This document shows, one piece after another, positions 27,801-39,800 of a stretch of DNA of 64,000 bases (positions are counted from its first letter, which is position 1; every line of letters begins with the position of its first letter). Source of the DNA: Nyssa sinensis (lineage: Eukaryota; Streptophyta; Magnoliopsida; Cornales; Nyssaceae). The notes under the pieces were generated by a model that worked only from the letters and a program-made list of their open reading frames with translations, was not told the origin of the DNA and made no database searches. The stretch is from assembly GCA_008638375.1 (NCBI GenBank), contig CM018031.1:64530188-64594187 (forward strand), in the 5' to 3' direction. Made by a program: the position numbers and the translations under genes.

Positions 27801-30800
27801 ATGTAGGTTGACTAGGTTCTTTTGTAAATTTGTTGGGGAGTTGTGGCTTTTATCTTTGGGCCAAATTCCCTTTGTATATATGGGTTCGCTTCTCATGCGA
27901 TTTTATTTATACAAATTACACTTATTAAAACAATTACGGTCCATCTACTCAGACCAGACTCAATCCTCACATAGTCTGATCTTGTAAGTATACTTTGGTT
28001 CCATGAACTTCTGTTTTTGTTGTTGCTAATGCTGATGGTGGAAGTGGTTGTGGACCCAAGTCAATGTGCTTTTAGGAATCCCTTTTATAATTTTTTTTTT
28101 GATTTAATAATATAATGTTTTTTTCTTCCAAGAGAATTATAAAGTTATAAGTTGATCAATTGATTCAATTTTAGTCACTATTAATTCATCATGCATGCAC
28201 TCATTTAGTTTTCGGAGATTTGTCTCTTGAATTGGAAAACTAAAGCCCTAGGTTGGATCCTAGAAGCAACTGGCCCGAAACTGAAATGTTAGGAAAATTA
28301 TACAATTTTGTGTTGGAAATTCTTTTCCAAAAGATCTAATTCTTTAAACTAATAGTTGTTGAATCGTATTGAGTCAATTATTGCTAGTCTTAGTGTGAAG
28401 ATTCAAGAAGTCTCACAAGTACAATCAAGTCTGGATAAGTATGCAATTCAAGGTAATTTTTTCATGCATATCATGCTGCATTTATGCACTTGACCTTAGG
28501 ATTGTATTTAATTTTGGATTTAGACTTTAAATTGGTTAAAATGACTTTAGGTATGGTTTAGTTTTGACTATAGGCTAAGTCTATTTATGGGAGTTACTAA
28601 TAAGTATGTTTCTAAATTCATTTATGTGTTTTAAATAATTTTCTAGGAAAAATCTTATAATGCGTCATTATTTTTCGGAGGAGTTTTCCAGAGCCACTAC
28701 TGTTCGAATGGAGCATAGCTGCGTTTGAGTGGAGCATAGCCGCGTCTTAACGGAGCAGAGCTGCATCCGAACACAAGTCCTTTCCTTGTTTAAACACGTG
28801 TTAGATTTTATGCGCACTGAGTGGCTGCGTATTTCCTATTCCGATTTGGTTTAGGGATTTTATGTTTTTTGTTATAAATAGGGCCTTGTTATATCTCACA
28901 TAAGGAATCCTAACCTCTTGAAGCACATAGAAGTTTGTTATTCATATAGTCACTTTTTCTGCAACGTCTCAATACCTTATATTTTGAAGTCTAAATCTTG
29001 CCTCATTCTTGGTAGAGAAATTCTATCATTAGTTTTTATATCAAACTAAAATTTGAACATTTTACATAAAGTCTATTGTATATATTTATAAATTGGTTCT
29101 TCTTTTTGGATGAAATTTAATAGGTTAGCTAAAATTTATTTCACTACTTAAGTACTTATTGTCAAGTTGTTAATTTGATCTTTGATAATTCATTGTTATT
29201 TATTTTCTATATATATATTTTGGTGGGTCACAAGAAACATAAAAGAAATATGGTAAAAAGCTCTAGAGGGAATGGACCATTAAAGAGGGAAAGAAAAAAA
29301 AAACCAAAATCATACTTATGTCTCAACACAAGCTAAACTTGGAACTATTAAAGGACTACAAAAGGGACTATTAAAGGACTACAAAAGGGATGACAACTAT
29401 CTCCAAACAAAAAATCACTGGTTTCCAGAACAGGCTATAGGTATGCCCAGATTAGACTCATATCCCAGTCCTGAAAGTGTTCTTCACTCCTTTCATGGTA
29501 TTTAGTCTAGTTCTCTGTTTCAGCACTCTGAGTTTTTAGTATCTTGTGAAAGTGTTATGGTGGCTATGTTTGTAATGCTTCTCTTAATTGTCATTAATAA
29601 CTGCAGTTAGAAATTTTCTTCTCTTAATGGTCTAACATATCATTGATTTTTTTTGTAGGATTTCGATTTCGAGGGAGATTTCTGTTACTGTGGTCTGTTT
29701 GTGTATTTTCACTACTTGTTGTTCTTTTGCAAGTGACATTTCTTATTATTTGGGCTATTGAGAGTGGTAAATGGAGTGTAGCAGATACTTGGTGGGCAAA
29801 GCTAATTGGATTCATGAAGTATGAGTTGATACTTAGTTTTATCCGATTCTTTAATTTCTACACTATCTATGCATAGTTTGTTACTTTGCTCTTGTGCATA
29901 TATAATAGGTTTACTTTTGCAGGGTGGAGTCCTGGAGATCTCCCGTTGTAATTTATTTCTTGGTTGTACAACTATTAGTTGCTTTTGTTGCTATGGTCGA
30001 AATCAATGGGAACAAATTGGGGTTGGTTCCATGGCGAGATTCCTGTTGGGGACACTTCTCATCGCTTGTTGAATATATAGGTTTGTGGTTAGCTGGTTTT
30101 TAGTTTTGATTCTTATGAAATTAATTATTCTTATTCCTTGTTTCCAATCCTCCTTTTTGTGGATTCAATAAATATTATTTTACGCCAAACACATTCTTAG
30201 ATATATGAATTAAAAACTTGTGGTTTGTGATGCACAGTGTTTCAAAAATATAGTATTGATATTTGGAATAACCTGATTAGGTTAGCACCAAGCCGTAAGG
30301 TCGCGGGAGGTGGTTGGAATTCGTGGATACTCCTTGGGAGGGATAAAATGCTATAAATTTTTTCAAGTGTTAGACATGGGGTCACAAATTGCATGTGTCT
30401 CAAATAGACACTGTATATGGTGGGTCAGGATGAGGTTACAGCTGTAGGGGGATGCCAAGGCTGAGCAAGTGCTAATTGGAGGAAAAATAGCTGTTGTTGC
30501 TGTAGTTTAACAATTGACAGTCAACTAGGTGTTGGGGAGATCTAGTCTAGGTTGATCACGTGGGGCTTCATGAATGGAGTTCCCTTTCACCTGACAGGCA
30601 TTTGTTTTCTTTGAGCTGTGAGAGGGGCAATTGGCTGGGATATAGCACACAATTGGCTGGTAAGTGCATATCATGGTGATTGGTAATAGAGATTTTTCCG
30701 ACTTCGTAATTGAGGAGATGATGAATGTTTGGATTAAAACAAAATGACATGATGAATGTTGCAAGCCCCTTTGATTGAAAAGGATGCACGTTTGTTGTAG

Positions 30801-33800
30801 CCACGGATATGTGCTACCTACTTTTAGTTTGGCCATGGTAGGATCATTTGAAGAGAGTACACTATAATGATTTTAATTGTTACTGGCCATGATAGGATCA
30901 TTTGAAGAGAGTACATTATAATGATTTTAATTGTTATGGCCATGGCAGGATCATTGGAAAGGTAAATTGCAACATTTTAATTGATGTATTTTTGTGGGAA
31001 ACCCTGTTGTCATTCTTTTATGTTTATTTTCTACATGAGAAATAAATTAGTTGTCTTTAAAACAGGATTTTGTGTTTCCCAATCAAGCTGCTTAATAATA
31101 ATATTCATTTAGGAAAGTAAAATTAGGAATTCTTATATGACCACATGAATAAACATGCACATGATACACCCTGGTTGTATTTTGTTGTGAGTTGCATCCG
31201 CAAGATATTGGCAACTCAATGATCAATATCTTTAGTTTTGTGCTTGCAATAAAATTAGAGGGCGTTAGGGGATCTAATTTGTGTGTCTTTAATCTTTGAT
31301 AATTGTATTTCCTAAATCGTGAGCTTGAGGATGATAACATTGACATCAGTGAAAGCTTAGTTATTGATGCTCAACTGAGTTGGAGGCACATCGTAACTCT
31401 TTATATATGCCTATTCTTATTATGCTTTCCCTTTTTCTTCTTGGGATGTTTATTTTGATGACATAATGAGTTACTCATTATTAGTCATGTTCTATATTAT
31501 CAGTTCTAAAGTTGGGATGAATATTAAATCATTCTTACCAGTTATTCAAGTAAAACTTTCCTGTCATATATGATATCATAAGTTCACTGGGAATTTTTTC
31601 TTTGTTTTGGCACACGAAAGGTTCTCATCTTAGAGTTGGTTCCTGCTTGTTGTTACCCGCCATTCAACTTGTTGCTGGAATTAGCAACCCCTCTTGGGTT
31701 TCACTACCATTTTTTATTTGTAGCTGTGTTGGCCTTGTGGATTGGTCTTTAACAAGCAATTTTCTTGGCCTTTTCAGGTAATTCCTTTTTAATTTCTTGT
31801 TCTTCGCTGCAAGTAGTTTTAATCCCTTATTTTATTTTTTAAAATTTCTATTCATCAGCTGCAAGCCCCTTTAGTGGCTTATGTTTGTGTATGTGACTTT
31901 GAAGGTGGTGGAGGCATCTTTGGCTGTATGCAGGCTTCAACATTTGCATACTTTATGTGTATCAACTCCCTATAGGGTTCCCAGTGATGTCTCGAAGTAT
32001 TGCTGAATTCATTGGTCTGTATAAAATATCTGCAAAATCTGAGTGGCCGGAAATTTGTTCTGGTCTTTCTCTTGTTGTGTTCTACTTCACGGTATGCTTG
32101 TGTTTTTTCAACTTCTATACTTTCAATTTAGTTCTAGATTAGCGGAAGAGTGAGCGAGAGAAAATCTCCAGAATTAAAGTTCTACCCATCCACTGTGGTT
32201 TAACCTTAAATTAATGTATAACAAGTTTCATGAATTTTTGTTCTTTTAGTCCAAATGGGTTTATTTATATATGAAAATTGTAATATCCTTAATCCAAGTT
32301 TGGAGACCTTTGGGTGACTAATGATTTGTTTGGATCCTAATGCAAAGTAAAGGCTGACTGACTCTAATGTTTTAATGAGATCTCTCTCTCACTCACTCTT
32401 TCTCCTCTTGAAAACTTTGGTTCATATTGACTTGGACCTAGTAGTTGAATTACTGTATACAATCTCTTCTGTGGCAGAAAGAGAACCAAGATTGATTTGA
32501 TGGATCCTTCATAGTTATTTTTATGACCTCAATTAACTTATGTAATAAGAATTCAACGTCAGAATTATTTCTTTGCTTTCGGAGATACATGAGTCAAGAG
32601 CAGGCTTGCTTCAGCAAGAATGGCGTTCATTAACTTTAATTCAGAATATAAATAGTTGTTGTGAGGTTGCTGGAAATTCTCCATCACTGGCCCATTAGGA
32701 GGGATAATGATAATTTAGAAAATACCTTAATAAAATTATACCCTCTTTAACAGCTTAAGCTTTTAGATGAGTTGGTAATCTAACATGGTATCAGAGCAGG
32801 CAAAAAAGTCTTGGGTTCAAACCTCACCGTTATCCTGAAAATATCAATTGACACGTGTAGGCTCAGACTGGTCACACGTGAGAGGCCGTGTTAGAGAATA
32901 CAATAATAAAATTATACCCTCTCTAACAACTTAAGCTTTTAGATAAATTGGTGATTTAACATATGACAAGATGGTGTGGACATCGAGCTGCTCCAAAATC
33001 TTCTTTGTTAGATCTTTTTATGGTGTGCTGGAAGGTACTGCCAGTGGGGTTTTCCCTTGGAAGATGGTTTGGTCCTCAAAAGTTCCTACCAAGGTAAGCT
33101 TCTTTGTTTGGGCAGTGACTTAGGAAGCAGTTTTAACCATGGACAACCTAAAAAAGAAGAGGCTTTAATCTCCCCAGTCGTTCCCCTTTGTGTAAAGAGG
33201 AAGAGGAAACAATTTCCCATCTTTTCCTCCACCTCAAGATGGTTTGGGATGTCTGGTGCATGATCTTTCCCCTCTTTGGTCTTGCTTGGGTTATGCCATT
33301 CTCAATCAAGATGCTTCTTTTTCGTTGGGGTGGTGTGAAGGTTAGGAAAGACTTAAAAGAAGACTCGGCGTATGATTCTCCATTGTCTTTTTTGGTGTTT
33401 GTGGAAGGAAAGAAGTTTGAGGGTAGGAAAATGTAATTAGTAGATTTAAGGATTATTTTTTGAGGACACTTCACTTTTGGATTAAGGAAGCGTGTCCTTT
33501 GTATTTTTTTTCCTTTGTTGATTTTTTGGGGATTTACGGCTTTGATTTTTGTGCCGTTTCCCTTTTTGTATGTATGGGCTTACCCTCGTCAGGCGCCTTT
33601 TAATACATTTCTATTTTACCTATAAAAAAATAGTTACTTGCACCCTCACCTATAGAACTGATGTATTATTTATTTATTTATTTATTATTTACTAAGTAAA
33701 CATTAATCTATTATAAACAAAACCCCCAAAGGGGGTGAACCCATTTATAAAAGAAAAAGGGAAGGCTCCAAAATATTATAGTCTCAAATCCCCCTAATAA

Positions 33801-36800
33801 CTCTACAAAAGAATCTACACACCAAGGGTATGACTTTTGAACCCAAAAATATAAATTTTTTAATTAACTATATTTTTATCTACTAGGCAAATCTCACCCT
33901 CTTAAAAAATTTTCCAATTCTTTTCCTCCCATAAATGCATAATCTAAACATCTTAGTCCTGGTTTTTAAAAAAACATATCCAATGGCCGACCTTGGCACA
34001 ATGGTATGGCTAGGGATGGCAATTTGTCCCGCATTGTCGGGGACCCACCCCTCCCGTAATGGGGCGGGTATGGGGTGCTCATAAATAGGGTTGGGTTGGG
34101 GTGGGGTCGGGGTGGGGCTTTTAAAACCCAATCGGATTCAGGTATGGGCGGGTTTGGGAGATGGTCATCCCGCCCCATTTATATATTAAGTTTTTTTATT
34201 TATTCTTATATACATTATATTTAACAATAAACAACACTATATAAAATTAGTTTTAAGGTTTTTCATATTACACTCATATTTTTTTCTTGTATTAGTTATT
34301 TTGGCACAAAAAATAATAATTTACTTATCAAAATAAAAGTTTTAACTTACTTAAAAAATATATATGTCAGGGTTCGGGGCGGGGCGGGGCGTGGTTGGGT
34401 GAGGTCTAGGAATATGAACGGGGTCGAGGTAAACTTCTAAACGGGGTGGGGCGGGGCGGGGCAGGGAATATAAACGGAGTCGGGGTTGGGTTGCTTCATC
34501 CTAAACCCGCCCCGTTGCCATTCCTAGGTATGGTTGCTTCATTGTGACCTGCAGGTCACCGGTTCGAGTCACAAAAACAACCTCTCCATGTTTGGGGTAA
34601 GGTTGTATACATCCAACACTCTCCAAACCTCGCAGTTACTAGAACCTCGTGCACTGGGTTAGCTCTTATATATATCCTAGATCCCGTAGTGGCAGGAGTT
34701 TCCTGCAACAAATGGCTACGGGATATAATGCAAGTTGTGAAGATCAGGGTGGCTATATAGTCCTCAACTCTAGATTTGAGCACAGTTTCTGATGCATTCA
34801 TTCTACAAGCTTGTAATGGTATGGATTTGTAAGGTTGATGGGATTAGCCAAATCCTTACCAACCAATTATTTCATTTTGATGCTCGGTTGAAAGCCAAAT
34901 GGTAAGCTTTGGAATATTGTAGGACTTTGAGAAAATATATTTGGTAAGAAATGGGAGAAACTTACGCATTGGAAATGAAATTTTCAATATTGTGGATGGT
35001 GATGTGCAACTTTCCACAGGGAGCAATTTGGACCTTTTAGGTTTCAAGTTGTTTTTTTATCGGTAAAATTATAAATATATTATATTAACAAAGCGCCCGA
35101 GGGGGGCACACCCATGTACAAAAAAGAGGATGGTGACAAAAATCATAGCCTTAGATCCCCCCCAAAAACCGATAGAGCTATTCAAGATATATTGTACTTT
35201 CTTCTTTCAACCAAAAGAAAAATAATCTAGAAAAGTTTTCTTTTAATTTCCAATTAGTAGACTCTTTCTCCTAAAAAATCCTCTTTCCTAAGCTTGCTTT
35301 GTTGCAGTAAGATGATCAGTCCGAGAGTGCTGGAGAGAAGAGAAAGCGAAAACAAATATGAATTATCGATCCTATATAGAGAAGGAAAAGCATAGAAGAT
35401 TGAAGGCTTAGCGAACAACTCTTTTAGTCCCAATCTAGCTACTCTTTTTCAAAAACCGTTTAGCCGCTGGTTTGATTAAATTTCATTTTGGAGAACCAAT
35501 TCACTGATATTGAAAGCGCCTTGTGTCAAACAGTTGGTTCCTCTCCCTCTAAAGGCACCAAAGGAGACAAAGAGTAGCAATCCTCTAAGCTGGCCGCAAG
35601 TCCTTTCTCATTCGAATGCAACGCCATCCCATCAAAATGTCACGAACAGTTGCCGACATCCCCAACTACACCCAAAAACTGAAAAAACCAATCTCCACAC
35701 ATCTCTAGCCACCTTACAATGGACAAGGAGATGATAAACTATTTCCTCATTCTCCTTGTACATACAACATCTACTCGGCATATGAAAACCCCTTCTCCAA
35801 AGATTTATCCATCGCAAAAATAGTGCCCCAAGTTGCCGATCAACAAAAAAATGCAACTTTCATTGGAATCTTGGATTTCCAAATACGCTGCCAAGGAAAT
35901 AACACCTCCTTCCTCTCCATTATCTGCTTGTAGAACGACCGCACTGTGAACTCTTTCCTTCTGCTCCCTTTCCCAACCATCATATCATCCTCCTCTTTGC
36001 ACAAAGAACTCTTATCCAACAATTCCGTCAACTCTCCCACCACTCCCAACATTCATGGAAGTTCCTCCTAAAGCAATGACTCCACACCCTATTACTTCCC
36101 AAAGACTCCACATAATCTCCCACTAAAGCCTCCTTGTTAGACGCAATATTATACAAGACTTGAAACTTCTCCTTGAGAGGAGTGTCACAACACCATAGAT
36201 CCTCCTAGAATCTCACTCTAGAACCCTTCCCCACATCATAGCTCACCAACCCATTGAAATCCTTCTTCCCTTTTTGTATACCTTTCCAAGCACTACATCC
36301 TTGAGCCACTTACACCTCTCTCACATACCAACCCTCCCCCTCAGACCCATATTTTGTTGTGATTAATTTCTTCCATAAGGGTTGATCCTCCTTCGCAGCC
36401 ATTTCCCAAGCAAAGCCTTGTTAAGAATCTTCAAATCTTTAAACCCCATACCTCCCTCCTCCTTGGGCCTCTTCAATTTATTTCAGCTAACAAGATGAAT
36501 CTTCCTTTTGCCCTCCTTTTCTCCCTACAAAAAAATTCCTTTGAATCTTCTCCAACTTCTTTACAGAGTTCAGCATCAAGAACAAAGACACATAGTAAGT
36601 GGGAAGTTCTCCTAGGTACTCTTTATCAAAACTATCCTCCCACCTTTATAGAGATATTGCCTTCTCCACCCAGCGAGCCTGCATTGAAAACGCTTGATAA
36701 TTGCATCCCAAATAGCTACCGAAGACGAAGACGCTTCTAAGTACATAGATGGCAGAGATTCAGAGAACCAACCTTGCACCACATACCTTGAGCCAAAGCC

Positions 36801-39800
36801 TCCACTCCCTATATTATCCCAACTAGAAGAATCTCACTCTTTCCCAAATTAGAGACTGCCTCAAAGCAAAGTAATCTACATATCAGATAGTGCAACTGTC
36901 TTTCCTCGGCTCCATATAAAATAACAGTATCATCGACAAATAACAAATAGGATACTTCCACTCTTTGACCTCTCCCATCATCCACGGAGAAGCCATTCAG
37001 CGAGCCAACTGACACTATTTTATCCAACATCCTGCTTAGGGCCTCCATAACAATCACAAATAGAAATGAGGATAATGGATCACCTTGTCTCAAACCCTGA
37101 GATGAACTAAAAAAGGCCGTGGCGACCCATTAACCAAAATCGAGAAAGAGACGGAAGAGATACACGATTGAATCTATCTCCTTCATTGTTCCCCGAAGCC
37201 CATCTTCCAACAATGCTTGTAGAACACCATTGTAAACCCTTCAGTTTATCCCCATCACGAGTGTAAAGCCGCTGCCACTTTCTCTTCGAAAGCCCTCTCC
37301 AGAAATCTTGACTGCTCTTATGAAATGACGTTGAAGTTCATACCATCCAAATCCGGTCTCCACTCTCTCTCCTCCTTGTATAATCTCCGGTAAAACTCAC
37401 AATCCCCCCCTCCCTCACTTCATCCACATCCTGGAGGACCACGCCCTCGATAGAAATAGAGCCAATGTTGTTCTTCCGCTTATGAGCATTAGTGACCCTG
37501 TGGAAAAATCTCGTGTAGCCATCCCCGTTCTTAAACCAAAGTGCTCTAGACTTGTGGGTCTACTTATGTCAACAATATCAATAAATTCATATCTATTTTC
37601 CCATGATTGTTGAGGTTGCTTTAGATGTGTCATGTGTGTTGATTTCTTTGTCATTTAGGTTTGAGTTTGTGGGTTGTTATTTATATAGGGTTTTCCTTGT
37701 AATTATGAATTATTAAAGTGGAATAAAAAATTGAGTTAGTTTATTTAGATTTTAGTCCTCATCAGAAAGTAAATTCTTTAGTATTCTTGTAGGATGGTAC
37801 CAATATTATTTTTTTTTTTGATAAGTAAAGAGTTGTATATAAAAAGGAGCCCAAGAAGGGCACCAAGGGCAAAACCCCAAAGTTACATCGAGTTTAGAGA
37901 ACCCGGGAAATCAACAAAAGAAGAAACATTAGCTGGGAAAGCCTCTTTGGCCCAAAAAAAGAGTAAGCGCAAAAAAGCATCTTTAAAGAATGGAATAGAG
38001 AGTTCCCTATCTTCAAAGAGACGGCTGTTCCTTTCAGTCCAAATACACCACAAAAGGCAGAGCGGGGCCAGCCTCCAAACACTCTTGAGCTCCTTAGGGA
38101 GTGTGCAACCTTCCCAAGCCAGAAGAATGTCATTTACTGATCCTGACATAACCCAAGAAAACCTAAACAGAGCAAAAATAATATTTCAGCAGCTCCAGGA
38201 AATATGACAATGGAGGAGCACATGATCCACTTGTTCTTCATCATTCTTGCATAAATAGCATTTGCTAGCCAAGATAAAACCTCTTTTCTTCAAGTTATCC
38301 GCAGTTAATATAGCCCTCCAAACAGCTTCCCAAGCAAAGAAAGAAGCTTTTGAGGGGACTTATGAATGCCAAATGATCTTCCAAGGAAAGGGAGGGCTGT
38401 CCAACTCGAACATGCTCTTGTAGAAGGAACGGACTAAGAAAGAATTCTTATCAGGCCGCCAGACTCTTTTATCCTCCCTGTCTTCCGAAGCCCGGAACTT
38501 GTTGAGGTGACAAAAGAAGGAGTTTACCTCATCCAGTTCCCAATCAAAAAAATCTCTCCTAAAGCGTGGACACCATATAAGCTTGTTCCCAGCTTTCTCC
38601 AAACACTGGCTAGCCCAAGCCATCTTATTAGGAGCCAGACTGAATAATTTAGGGAATTTCACCCCCAAAGGCACATCCCCAGACCAAACATCCTCCCAGA
38701 ACTTCACCCTACCACCATTTCCGAGAACAAGACAGCATCTATCCAAGAAAACTCTCCAGCCGCCTCTAATGTGACCCCAAAGACCACATCCCCTTGGGCC
38801 TTCCACAATGCCCGAGCACCAACCCCCACTACCACACCCGTACTCGGAAACAATGATTTCCTGCCAAAGCACACTATCACTTTCACCAAATTTCCATAAC
38901 CATTTTCCTAAGAGGGCTGAATTGAAAGCTCGCAGGTCCTTCACCCCTAAACCCCCAAGAGATGCTGGCTTCTTGATTTTATTCCAAGCAACTAGATGAA
39001 TCTTCTTGCATTCACCGTCATGGCCCCATAGAAAATCCCTTTGAATCTTCTCCAATCTTCTACTGACCGTCTTTGGCATAGTGAAGAGCGACATGAAATA
39101 GGTAGGAAGGTTTGCCAATGAACTTTTGAGAAGGGTTGGTGTAGTTTTCAGAGCCTATAGATCTGATTTTGCAAACAGTTTCAGAATTTTGGAGCATGAC
39201 GAGAGAAGCCTAATTGAATACCTTTTACCTGACTACTCTTCAAATTGGTGGGAGTAGGTGGTCTAGTCCAGAATGCACCTAGAGACTGGGTCCTTGGTTT
39301 TACAGTTATGATTGGCACATCTGGATCATCTTACACGGCCTAAAGCTAACTTGGGCAGAAGGCTACAGCAAGGTAGCTGTTGAATCAGACTCCTTTGTGG
39401 CAGTTGATTGTCTTAGGTGGAGACCTTCCTGCTTTGATTCAAACATACACTTGATTTTAGGTTGCAGAGAGTTATCAATGCACCTTGGGACTGCTGAATT
39501 ATCCACATACAGTTGGAGGCCAGTGCTTGTGCTGATCATTTTGATACTATACTCACAATCTCCCAAAGGGACTTTATTATTCTCCCTTTGCTACCTCCAG
39601 AATTGAACTCCTTGTGATCGTAGTGGGTTGCTTACCCATGGCCTTTTAATGTGTAGTTGGGCTTAGGCACTCTATGAACCAAGAAAACTGGGAATTTTGG
39701 GAGGCCACTTCCTTTATAGTAGTAAGTCGCTTTGTGAATATTAAGTTTACAAGAATAATTTTCAGAAATTCGGATTCATACTCTGGTGGTTGTTCAAAAA

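Larger units (their letters stand above)
26031..29658. other. PIEZO intron 2
   Basis: A 3.6-kb intron containing a C-tract/(CA)n microsatellite (26439-26483), a LINE fragment (about 26850-27930) and an LTR-like stretch with three short repeats (28702-28765) and a TATA-like word at about 28874. Other parts are unassigned. Confidence 0.6.
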
